From Oscillospiraceae bacterium (GTDB lineage Bacteria > Bacillota > Clostridia > Oscillospirales > Acutalibacteraceae): a DNA stretch of 6,142 nt. Under the pieces are notes generated by a model, which made no database searches, had not been told where the DNA came from, and saw nothing but the letters and a program-made list of their open reading frames with translations. This document shows positions 1-5,082 of this stretch, piece by piece. Position 1 is the first letter of the stretch. The number at the start of each line of letters is the position of its first letter. Position numbers and translations under genes: made by a program. The stretch is from the NCBI GenBank assembly GCA_003517915.1, contig DOZQ01000233.1, forward strand, positions 154 through 6,295, in the 5' to 3' direction.

Positions 1-31
1 ACGACACAGGGGTCGTTCCCTGCAAAACATC

Positions 32-67
32 AAAAAAGCCTTCGTCTCTAATAAGAGACGAAGGCTT
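32..67 (-). terminator. Intrinsic terminator of the T-box leader
   Basis: A perfect 14-bp stem (36-49 paired with 54-67) closes a 4-nt loop. On the minus strand it is followed directly by a run of six T (32-37 on the plus strand is all A, partly shared with the stem base). It sits just 3' of the T-box sequence, where the regulatory terminator of a T-box riboswitch belongs. Read-through should continue leftward into a gene outside the window. Confidence 0.93.
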
Positions 68-334
68 ATAATCCTCCGCGGTACCACTCCGGTTGCCTGC
101 ATAGCAGGCCGCTTAAACGATATCGGGACATAAAATCCGAATACCTGCCCCTGTAACGGAGAGCCACCGTTCGCACCTAATCGCCGCGCGGCAAACCGCC
201 GCGGCTTTCGGCTGAAAGCTGATAGGGTGATATTCGGAAAACCTCTGACACTGCCTCGCACCGTACGGCAGCTCTCTGATGACAGCCGGAATGCCTACTT
301 GTCCCCGTCTTCGCCTTTAAACCGATATAAATTT
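32..334 (-). promoter_or_regulatory. T-box riboswitch, predicted isoleucine-specific (AUC specifier)
   Basis: Read on the minus strand, the region has the ordered parts of a T-box leader. AAGTA of the specifier-loop E motif is at about 296-300. The AGAGAG and GGTG distal-loop motifs of stem I are at 272-277 and 259-262, closed by CTGCC/GGCAG. The specifier-loop 3' side reads GAA-T-ATC-A at 228-235. A 6-bp GCCTGC hairpin lies at 95-109, the conserved GTGGTACCGCGG T-box at 76-87, and the terminator follows. By analogy with B. subtilis glyQS (GAA, one base, codon, A) the specifier is ATC at 229-231, so uncharged tRNA-Ile should favour antitermination. The regulated gene is off the left edge; ileS is the obvious candidate, with an isoleucine biosynthesis or transport gene as the alternative. 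The 5' limit is set by the predicted transcription start. Confidence 0.93.
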
Positions 335-340
335 GATAAC

Positions 341-369
341 ATTATATGACCGCCGCGCGGTTTTGTCAA
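341..369 (-). promoter_or_regulatory. Consensus sigma-A promoter of the T-box leader
   Basis: On the minus strand a perfect TTGACA (364-369) is followed after exactly 17 bases by a perfect TATAAT (341-346). Transcription should start near 334, a few bases upstream of T-box stem I. The spacer is unusually GC-rich (CCGCGCGGCGG) for an otherwise AT-rich area. A full-consensus promoter fits a leader controlled mainly by attenuation. Confidence 0.9.
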
Positions 370-510
370 CAATTATTTTTAAACAAAATACATTCACGAG
401 CTGTCGGTAGTATCATCATATTATTTTTTACCAAGAAAAATAAGCTTTTAGATTTTATAGCCTACCACGACAATCATAACCATAAGTTTAATAATTTTTG
501 TGGATTTTTC

Positions 511-539
511 TTGCATTTTAACTAATAATCCTTTATAAT
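511..539 (+). promoter_or_regulatory. Predicted putP promoter
   Basis: TTGCAT (511-516), a 17-base spacer and a perfect TATAAT (534-539) lie about 105 bases upstream of the putP start, giving a predicted start near 546 and a 5' UTR of about 100 bases. The -35 box matches consensus at only three positions, but the -10 and spacing are ideal. The same -35 with its downstream bases (TTGCATTTTA) recurs at the rimP promoter. The rest of 371-510 is AT-rich with no ORF or structure I can name. Confidence 0.7.
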
Positions 540-549
540 TATTTTGTTT

Positions 550-613
550 ACAGCGTTCTAACAGGGTAAACTGATAAACGGCTGAATCGATTTTACCTTA
601 ACGTTATAGCTGT
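550..613 (+). other. Possible structured 5' UTR of putP
   Basis: Just after the predicted start, ACAGC (550-554) can pair with GCTGT (609-613), GTT (555-557) with AAC (600-602), and AGGGTAAA (563-570) with 592-599 (7 Watson-Crick pairs plus one G-U). A 21-nt apical loop remains. It matches no riboswitch class I recognise. It ends 18 bases before the ribosome binding site and so could affect translation, but the pairing is AT-rich and interrupted, and may be chance. Confidence 0.3.
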
Positions 614-644
614 AAAAATACGTATTTCAGGAGGGTGATATCAA

Positions 645-2210
645 GTGGCACCAGAGACAATTCAAATTTTGATTGCGATGATTATCTATATGGCGGCGGT
701 CATTGTAATCGGCTTTGCCTTTACGAAAAAGGCAAACAAAAGCTCCGAAAATTATTTCCTTGGCGGGCGGAGTTTAGGCCCGTGGGTCGCGGCCATGAGC
801 GCCGAGGCGTCGGATATGTCGGGCTGGCTGCTTATGGGGCTGCCCGGCGTCGCTTATTGGTGCGGACTCGCGGACGCAACCTGGACGGCTATCGGTTTGG
901 CCGTGGGTACATATGTCAACTGGCTGATTGTTTCAAAAAGACTCAGGCGTTACAGCATAAAGGCAAACAATTCCATTACCCTGCCGGACTTTTTCTCCAA
1001 CCGCTTCAAAGAAAAGAAAAAGATTATAATGACCATAGCGGCGCTTTTCATTCTGGTCTTTTTCACGGTTTACGCCGCAAGCTGCCTTGTCACCTGCGGC
1101 AAGCTGTTTTCCACTCTTTTCGGTGCACCCTATCTCGCCATGATGGTTCTGGGCGCGGTTTTTGTCTTGATCTACACCCTTATGGGCGGATTTTTGGCTG
1201 AGAGCGCTTCCGACTTCATGCAGGCTATCGTCATGATAGTCGCGCTTATAGTCGTCGTAATAACCGGCGTAGCGGCGGCCGGCGGGCTTGACAGCGTAAT
1301 TGACAACGCCAAAGATATCCCGGGATTTTTTGAGTTCTTCGGCATCGCCACCCCGACCGTAGACGCGAACGACGTGCAGCTAATCCAAGGCGCGCAGCCT
1401 CTCTTCGGCCCCAGGGCGGACTACGGCTTCCTCTCTATAATCTCCATGATGGCGTGGGGGCTCGGTTATTTCGGCATGCCGCAGGTGCTGCTGCGCTTTA
1501 TGGCTATCCGCAAAGAAAAGGAGCTCACCCGCTCTCGCCGCATCGCCACCGTGTGGGTCTTGATTTCGCTGGCCGTAGCGGTATTTATCGGCATTGTTGG
1601 CAGAAGCCTTTATCCCACCGCCCTCACCACGGCATCCGAATCCGAAAGCGTGTTTATTCTTCTTTCGACAAACCTGCTTCCGCCGCTTATCGCGGGCTTT
1701 GTAATGGCCGGGATTCTGGCCGCGACCATAAGCTCCTCAGACTCCTACCTGCTTATCGCCGCCTCGGCGGTTTCCAAAAACATCTATCAGGGCCTGTTCC
1801 GCAAAAACGCGTCGGATAAGCATGTCATGTGGGCTTCACGCATAGTCCTAGCGGCAATCGCGGTAATCGCGGTAATCATGGCATTGGACGAGAACAGCGT
1901 AATTTTCACCATAGTCTCGTTTGCCTGGGCGGGCTTCGGCGCGACCTTCGGCCCGCTTATGCTCTTCTCGCTGTTCTGGAAACGCATAAACCGCGCCGGT
2001 GCCATCGCCGGTATGATAGGCGGCGCGGGAATGGTCTTTTTGTGGAAGCTGGTGCTGAAACCTCTGGGCGGCTTCTTCGGCATTTACGAGCTGCTGCCTG
2101 CGTTCATCTTCTCCTGTCTGCTCATTGTGGGGATTTCGCTGCTGACCTCCCCTCCCTCAAAAGAGATAGAGGCGGATTTTGAGGAGGTTAAAACCGCAAA
2201 AGAGAGCTGA
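645..2210 (+). CDS. putP: Sodium/proline symporter PutP (SSS family)
   Basis: This 521-residue membrane protein imports proline, or a closely related solute, with Na+. It resembles E. coli PutP (502 aa) over its whole length. Visible family motifs are LGGRSLGPW (39-47), ASDMSGWLLMGLPG (55-68, with Asp57, Ser59 and Gly60 matching the Na+-site Asp55/Ser57/Gly58 of E. coli PutP), NSITLPDFF (109-117), WGLGYFGMPQ (271-280) and ILAATISSSDS (357-367, with Ser363/Ser364 where PutP has Na2-site Ser340/Thr341). About 12-13 hydrophobic segments are evident, with a short charged cytoplasmic tail. The GTG start at 645 is preceded by a strong AGGAGGGTG site at 629-637. It appears monocistronic, with its own promoter and another promoter 24 bases after its stop. 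Proline uptake for osmoprotection or Stickland-type fermentation is plausible; substrate specificity is inferred from similarity only. Confidence 0.93.
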   Translation: MAPETIQILIAMIIYMAAVIVIGFAFTKKANKSSENYFLGGRSLGPWVAAMSAEASDMSGWLLMGLPGVAYWCGLADATWTAIGLAVGTYVNWLIVSKRLRRYSIKANNSITLPDFFSNRFKEKKKIIMTIAALFILVFFTVYAASCLVTCGKLFSTLFGAPYLAMMVLGAVFVLIYTLMGGFLAESASDFMQAIVMIVALIVVVITGVAAAGGLDSVIDNAKDIPGFFEFFGIATPTVDANDVQLIQGAQPLFGPRADYGFLSIISMMAWGLGYFGMPQVLLRFMAIRKEKELTRSRRIATVWVLISLAVAVFIGIVGRSLYPTALTTASESESVFILLSTNLLPPLIAGFVMAGILAATISSSDSYLLIAASAVSKNIYQGLFRKNASDKHVMWASRIVLAAIAVIAVIMALDENSVIFTIVSFAWAGFGATFGPLMLFSLFWKRINRAGAIAGMIGGAGMVFLWKLVLKPLGGFFGIYELLPAFIFSCLLIVGISLLTSPPSKEIEADFEEVKTAKES

Positions 2211-2233
2211 TTTTAATTTAACCGAAAAAACAC

Positions 2234-2262
2234 TTGCATTTTATATGAAACAGTATTATAAT
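2234..2262 (+). promoter_or_regulatory. Predicted promoter of the rimP-nusA operon
   Basis: TTGCAT (2234-2239), a 17-base spacer and a perfect TATAAT (2257-2262) predict a start near 2269, about 97 bases upstream of rimP. Architecture and -35 sequence match the putP promoter. No clear terminator separates putP from this promoter, so some putP read-through into rimP is possible. Confidence 0.8.
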
Positions 2263-2282
2263 ATATTGGAAATGTAAGCAAA

Positions 2283-2320
2283 GGAAGAGTGGGTTGATTA
2301 CCCGCTCTTTCGTTTGTTTT
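2283..2320 (+). terminator. Hairpin attenuator in the rimP-nusA leader
   Basis: AAGAGTGGGT (2285-2294) pairs with ACCCGCTCTT (2300-2309) around a 5-nt loop: ten pairs with one G-U, extendable by two more. An interrupted T-tract (TTTCGTTTGTTTT, 2308-2320) follows. It lies between the operon promoter and rimP. From memory, a GAGTGGG/CCCACTC hairpin is common upstream of rimP (ylxS) in Firmicutes, and the B. subtilis operon is reported to be autoregulated by NusA-dependent termination in its leader. A stem with a broken U-tract fits a NusA-stimulated terminator, so feedback by NusA is a reasonable inference. I see no competing antiterminator. Confidence 0.72.
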
Positions 2321-2365
2321 GGTACGGATTAACATCATACAACAATAAGTCGGAGGTTGTCGCGG

Positions 2366-2863
2366 GTGGCGGAATTAAAAGGCGCGGGCATTGCCGCGCG
2401 GGTTTGGGAAATAGCGAAGCCTATCGCCGAGGCGCAGGGCGTTTCGCTTTGGGACGTCAGATTTGTCAAAGAGGGCGCGTTTAGGTTTCTGCGCATAATA
2501 CTTGATAAACCTGGCGGAGTGTCCATAGATGACTGCGAGGCGGTCTCAAGGGCGGTAGACCCGGTTTTAGACGAGCTGGATTTTATTTCCGAGAGCTATT
2601 ATCTCGAGGTTTCCTCCCCGGGGCTGGGGCGGGATCTCACCCGGGAGAGCCATTTTGAAGCGATGAATGGCCGCGCCGTTCTGGTAAGGTTAATCCGCCC
2701 AAAAGACGGCCAGCGGGAGCTTACCGGCGTGCTTTCGGGATTTTCCGGCGGCGTTATAAAGCTTGTAACACCCGACGGGGAAACCGAAATCAAAAAGAAT
2801 GAAACCGCGTTTGTCCGCATTGCGGACGATGAGGATGAGGATATGGGAGGATTCATGGAATGA
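2366..2863 (+). CDS. rimP: Ribosome maturation factor RimP
   Basis: This 165-residue cytoplasmic protein assists maturation of the 30S subunit. It has the family's two-domain form. The N-terminal alpha/beta domain (about residues 10-92) contains LRIILDKPGGVSIDDCEAVSR (about 42-62) and the signature YYLEVSSPGLGRDL (78-91). A C-terminal SH3-like barrel (about 95-153) follows, then an acidic tail (DDEDED, 154-159). I chose GTG at 2366 because CGGAGG (2351-2356) is nine bases upstream. The in-frame TTG at 2357 abuts that site and would leave no spacer. It is the first gene of the operon behind the leader hairpin, and its stop overlaps the nusA start as ATGA, implying translational coupling. Confidence 0.95.
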   Translation: MAELKGAGIAARVWEIAKPIAEAQGVSLWDVRFVKEGAFRFLRIILDKPGGVSIDDCEAVSRAVDPVLDELDFISESYYLEVSSPGLGRDLTRESHFEAMNGRAVLVRLIRPKDGQRELTGVLSGFSGGVIKLVTPDGETEIKKNETAFVRIADDEDEDMGGFME

Positions 2864-3912
2864 ACAACGAGTTTTTCGACGCGCTGTCGCAGATGGAAAA
2901 AGAAAAAGGGATACCCGCGGAGTATCTCGCCGAAAAAATACAAAACGCGATCACTGTCGCGGTCAGGCGGGATTACGGCGGCAGAGAGGTGGTCTTTTGC
3001 AATATCGACACCAAAAGCCGTGTCTTTGAGGTTATGATCCGCAAGACGGTGGTAGATGAAATCACCGACCCCGACATCGAGATTCTGCCGCAGGACGCGA
3101 TGCGCTATAACAGCAAGGCGCTGTCGGGCGACACTGTCGAGATTCCGCTGGATACCCGCCAGTTCGGCAGAATAGTCGCGCAGACCGCCAAGCATGTCAT
3201 CCGTCAGGGCATAAGGGAAGCCGAGCGCGGCCAGATTCTGCAGGAATTCCAAAGCCGCCAGCAGGAGCTGGTGACGGCGGTGGTGCTGGGCATCGACCCG
3301 CGTTCGGGCAACGCTACCTTGCAGATCGGCCGGTCGGAGGCGGTTCTGCCCCGCGCGGAGCAGGTCGCGGGCGAGCAGCTTAAAGAGGGCGGTCACGTCA
3401 AGGTTTATATAGTGGATGTAAAGGACAGCGAAAAGGGTCCGCGCATCATGATCTCGCGCACCCATCCGGGGCTGGTCAAGCGGCTGTTTGAAAACGAGGT
3501 GCCGGAAATTTTTGACGGCACCATTGAGATAAAGGCGGTCTCCCGCGAGGCGGGCGCGAGAACAAAGCTCGCGGTCTTCTCGAAAGACCCGGATGTCGAT
3601 CCCATCGGCGCGTGCATAGGCCAGCGCGGCGCGCGGGTCAACCGCATCGTCGAGGAGCTGGACGGCGAAAAGATAGACATAGTAAAATACAGCGACGACC
3701 CTGCCGAGTTTATAGCGGGCGCGCTTTCGCCCGCAAAGGTGCTGGGCGTGGAGGTCGACCCCGAGGGAAACAAGGCCTGCCAGGTCACCGTGCCGGATTC
3801 ACAGCTCTCGCTTGCCATAGGCAACAAGGGTCAGAACGCCCGGCTGGCGGCCAAGCTCACCGGCTGGAAAATCGACATAAGGCCCGAAAGCGGATTTTAC
3901 GGAGAGCAGTAA
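2860..3912 (+). CDS. nusA: Transcription termination/antitermination factor NusA
   Basis: This 350-residue RNA polymerase-binding elongation factor modulates pausing, intrinsic termination and antitermination. The N-terminal polymerase-binding domain is about 1-127. The S1 domain (about 134-200) includes a typical ILQEFQSRQQELVTAVV entry. KH1 (about 201-280) carries GACIGQRGARVN with its GQRG loop at 254-257, and KH2 (281-345) carries LAIGNKGQNARLA with GNKG at 321-324. It ends after KH2, as expected outside proteobacteria, without the C-terminal acidic repeats of the 495-residue E. coli protein. The ATG overlaps the rimP stop by four bases, with GGGAGG (2845-2850) nine bases upstream inside rimP. 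In most Firmicutes ylxR follows at once; here a 602-bp non-coding stretch intervenes. Confidence 0.97.
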   Translation: MNNEFFDALSQMEKEKGIPAEYLAEKIQNAITVAVRRDYGGREVVFCNIDTKSRVFEVMIRKTVVDEITDPDIEILPQDAMRYNSKALSGDTVEIPLDTRQFGRIVAQTAKHVIRQGIREAERGQILQEFQSRQQELVTAVVLGIDPRSGNATLQIGRSEAVLPRAEQVAGEQLKEGGHVKVYIVDVKDSEKGPRIMISRTHPGLVKRLFENEVPEIFDGTIEIKAVSREAGARTKLAVFSKDPDVDPIGACIGQRGARVNRIVEELDGEKIDIVKYSDDPAEFIAGALSPAKVLGVEVDPEGNKACQVTVPDSQLSLAIGNKGQNARLAAKLTGWKIDIRPESGFYGEQ

Positions 3913-3956
3913 TCAAGCGCGCCCGCCCGAAGCCGCGAAAAATGATTGTCGGTGAG

Positions 3957-4004
3957 AAAAACCGCAGTCGAAGAGGGTTCGCGGAGCAAACTCAGCGGTT
4001 TTTT
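3957..4004 (+). terminator. Probable intrinsic terminator after nusA
   Basis: AAAAACCGC (3957-3965) pairs with GCGGTTTTT (3995-4003), which runs into a T-tract of six. The intervening 29 bases can form only a weak GAG/CTC inner stem. The large loop makes this weaker than a classical terminator. Because the base is A-run/T-run symmetric, it could also stop transcription coming from the right on the minus strand. It lies 45 bases after the nusA stop. Confidence 0.5.
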
Positions 4005-4016
4005 GAACCGGAATGA

Positions 4017-4056
4017 ACCGGCTGCGCCGGGGCGTTCGCTCCGCGTTCGCACGAAT
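4017..4056 (+). repeat. Dispersed GC-rich repeat, copy 1 (long form)
   Basis: The copy consists of ACCGGCTGCGCCGG (4017-4030, itself a 5-bp CCGGC/GCCGG hairpin), GGC, an 11-base insert GTTCGCTCCGC (4034-4044), then GTTCGCACGAAT (4045-4056). The insert partly duplicates the following GTTCGC. It differs from copy 2 mainly by this insert, plus two substitutions. Confidence 0.8.
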
Positions 4057-4173
4057 GGAGGCTCGGCGTAATATTACAGATTTCATTTACCGCATTTTTG
4101 TGTGTTCCATTAGATCCGTGCCGCAGAGAGTAGTTTTCTTATTCGCGGCAGCGCGGAGAGCGAACGCGTGCCG

Positions 4174-4202
4174 ACCGGCTGCGCCGGAGCATTCGCACGA
4201 AT
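4174..4202 (+). repeat. Dispersed GC-rich repeat, copy 2 (short form)
   Basis: The copy consists of ACCGGCTGCGCCGG (4174-4187), AGC, then ATTCGCACGAAT (4191-4202). It is in the same orientation as copy 1, 117 bases downstream. The end is a near-palindrome (ATTCG-CA-CGAAT) and the start a small hairpin, so each copy can fold twice, as in REP-like extragenic repeats. Just upstream, 4152-4167 is an inverted match, with two extra bases, to 4032-4045 in copy 1, so a long-range stem between the two areas is possible. Confidence 0.8.
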
Positions 4203-4309
4203 AACGGTTAAGCGGACATTACGAATCTTACACACCGCCCTTTTAGACGTTCGCGCCGAGCGCCCGAGCCCGAAAAAAATGACGGAGGCGAGAGAATCGC
4301 CGAGAAAAG

Positions 4310-4339
4310 ATTATAGCAAACCCCTAAAACGTAGCGCAA
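4310..4339 (-). promoter_or_regulatory. Weak candidate minus-strand promoter in the gap
   Basis: On the minus strand TTGCGC (4334-4339), an 18-base spacer and TGCTATAAT, an extended -10 (box at 4310-4315), would fire leftward across the repeats. The A/T-symmetric stem at 3957-4004 could end such a transcript, giving an RNA of roughly 300-350 bases antisense to the gap. It could equally be chance in AT-rich DNA. Confidence 0.3.
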
Positions 4340-4379
4340 TTATCACAGAAACGATAGGTATCATTTTGCTATGTGTCAT

Positions 4380-4414
4380 GTCTTTCGATTGCCGCCATGG
4401 GCGGCGAGAAAGAC
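4380..4414 (+). terminator. Strong hairpin upstream of ylxR, possible terminator or attenuator
   Basis: GTCTTTC (4380-4386) pairs with GAAAGAC (4408-4414), and inside it GCCGCC (4391-4396) pairs with GGCGGC (4400-4405) around a 3-nt loop, with a small asymmetric bulge between. An AT-rich tract with TTTTTATTTT (4422-4431) follows, though not immediately, so terminator function is uncertain. It would protect the downstream promoter from upstream transcription or act as an mRNA processing or stabilising structure. Confidence 0.5.
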
Positions 4415-4430
4415 AATTTAAATTTTTATT

Positions 4431-4479
4431 TTAGAGCAATTTGCTTTTGATTTATGATCTAATATAAAAAATGCTCTAA
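4431..4479. repeat. Inverted repeat bracketing the ylxR promoter
   Basis: TTAGAGCA (4431-4438) and TGCTCTAA (4472-4479) are perfect 8-bp inverted copies 33 bases apart. They enclose the candidate -35 and -10 boxes, the right arm covering the predicted start site. This geometry could be an operator pair or the stem of a hairpin in longer transcripts. No regulator is suggested by neighbouring genes. Confidence 0.5.
4441..4468 (+). promoter_or_regulatory. Candidate promoter of ylxR-ylxQ-infB
   Basis: TTGCTT (4441-4446), 16 bases, and TATAAA (4463-4468) predict a start near 4475, 40 bases before ylxR. A second -10-like TATAAT lies at 4485-4490 but has no good -35. The position, after a probable terminator and a strong hairpin, supports an independent start for the downstream genes. 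Confidence 0.55.
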
Positions 4480-4514
4480 GAATATATAATAACACTATCG
4501 GGGGAAACGAGATT

Positions 4515-4790
4515 ATGGCGACCAAGCAAAAACGCGTACCGCTGCGCATGTGCACCGGCTGCGGAGAAATGAAGCCGAAAAAAGAGCTCATAAGGGTGGT
4601 AAAAAGCCCCGAGGGTGAAATCTCGCTCGACCTCACGGGCAAAAAGCCCGGCAGGGGCGCGTATGTCTGCGCCGACGCCGAATGCCTGAAAAAGGCGAGA
4701 AAGCGGGGACGGTTTGAACGCGCGTTTTCGTGCAAAATAGATGAGGCGGTATTTTCGAGACTGGAACAGGAGCTGTCGGATGAAGGGTGA
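4515..4790 (+). CDS. ylxR: YlxR family RNA-binding protein (RnpM type, DUF448)
   Basis: This 91-residue basic protein belongs to the family encoded next to nusA in most Firmicutes. The B. subtilis member has been described as RnpM, an RNA-binding modulator of RNase P. The family pattern is clear: RMCTGCGEMKPKKELIRVV (11-29) with the Cys13/Cys16 pair, SPEGEISLDLTGKKPGRGAYVC (31-52), then AECLKKARKRGRFERAF (55-71), rich in Lys/Arg for RNA contact. Start ATG 4515 has only a modest site, GGGGG at 4500-4504, ten bases upstream. It overlaps ylxQ by 11 bases, so the two are probably coupled. Unusually it is separated from nusA by 602 bp and appears to lead its own transcript. Confidence 0.93.
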   Translation: MATKQKRVPLRMCTGCGEMKPKKELIRVVKSPEGEISLDLTGKKPGRGAYVCADAECLKKARKRGRFERAFSCKIDEAVFSRLEQELSDEG

Positions 4791-5082
4791 GCTTTTAAGC
4801 CTTTTGGGCCTTGCCCGGCGGGCGGGCCGATTGGCCGCCGGCTTTGAGGCGGTAAAATCCGGAATAAAATCCGGCAGGGCGAAGGCGGTGTTTTTCGCTA
4901 TGGATCTTTCTCCGGGAACGGTCAGCCGGCTGACCGGCTTTTGCGCCGGAAATATCCCGGCGGTTAGTCTGCCGGAGTCCGCCATGGACATAAGTAAGGC
5001 GGTGGGTACAAAATGCGGCTGCGCGGCGGTGCTGGACGACGGCTTCGCGAAAAAGGCGCTTGAGATAATACACACTGAATAA
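4780..5082 (+). CDS. ylxQ: YlxQ, L7Ae/L30e-family ribosomal-like protein
   Basis: This 100-residue protein has the L7Ae/L30e/S12e/Gadd45 fold, whose members typically bind kink-turn RNA; its cellular role in Firmicutes is poorly defined. Family signs are the opening LLSLLGLARRAGRLAAGFEAV (5-25), AKAVFFAMDLSPGTVSRL (34-51) and a C-terminal half with CGCAAVLDDGFAKKALEII (79-97). The length equals the usual 100 residues. ATG 4780 was preferred to an upstream in-frame start at 4741 because CAGGAG (4767-4772) is seven bases before it, and the extra 13 residues would be only the shifted reading of the ylxR end. It overlaps ylxR by 11 bases. A 164-bp gap follows before infB. Confidence 0.93.
   Translation: MKGELLSLLGLARRAGRLAAGFEAVKSGIKSGRAKAVFFAMDLSPGTVSRLTGFCAGNIPAVSLPESAMDISKAVGTKCGCAAVLDDGFAKKALEIIHTE

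Larger units (their letters stand above)
3913..4514. other. 602-bp non-coding gap splitting the nusA-ylxR operon
   Basis: No credible gene is found on either strand. Short open frames at 4013-4204 and 4168-4434 lack ribosome sites and recognisable protein character. The left part (3913 to about 4310) is GC-rich with repeated TTCG, CCGG and GCGC words. The right part (about 4310-4514) is AT-rich and promoter-like. Contents in order are a probable terminator (3957-4004), a tandem GAACCGG pair (4005-4011 and 4015-4021), repeat copy 1, a 118-bp unique stretch, repeat copy 2, an 8-bp inverted repeat (4313-4320/4365-4372), a strong hairpin (4380-4414) and a promoter bracketed by another inverted repeat. 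It resembles an intergenic region enlarged by repeat insertion; that origin is inference. Confidence 0.75.

Noticed and set aside
635..1201. Plus-strand frame overlapping the start of putP
   Set aside because: It is in another frame than the clear symporter and has Arg/Gly-rich shadow composition.
2599..3465. Long minus-strand open frame of 288 codons
   Set aside because: It lies wholly opposite rimP and nusA, which are unmistakable, and has no family motifs. It is a shadow typical of GC-rich coding DNA.
4069..4077. TAATATTAC, the geminivirus-type rolling-circle nick word
   Set aside because: It is not in a hairpin loop and no Rep gene is near. It is part of the simple palindrome GTAATATTAC and most likely chance.
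4229..4240. TACACACCGCCC, identical to a universal 16S rRNA segment
   Set aside because: Only 12 bases match. Flanking bases do not continue as 16S on either side, so it is not an rRNA fragment.
3934..4310. Loose resemblance between 3934-3972 and 4270-4310 (CGAAAAA-ATGA followed by GAGA-rich words)
   Set aside because: Identity is scattered and needs several gaps, so it is not strong enough to call a third repeat.
4013..4434. Overlapping small open frames in the nusA-ylxR gap (4013-4204 and 4168-4434)
   Set aside because: They are Arg-rich translations of the repeats, lack ribosome binding sites and have no recognisable domain.
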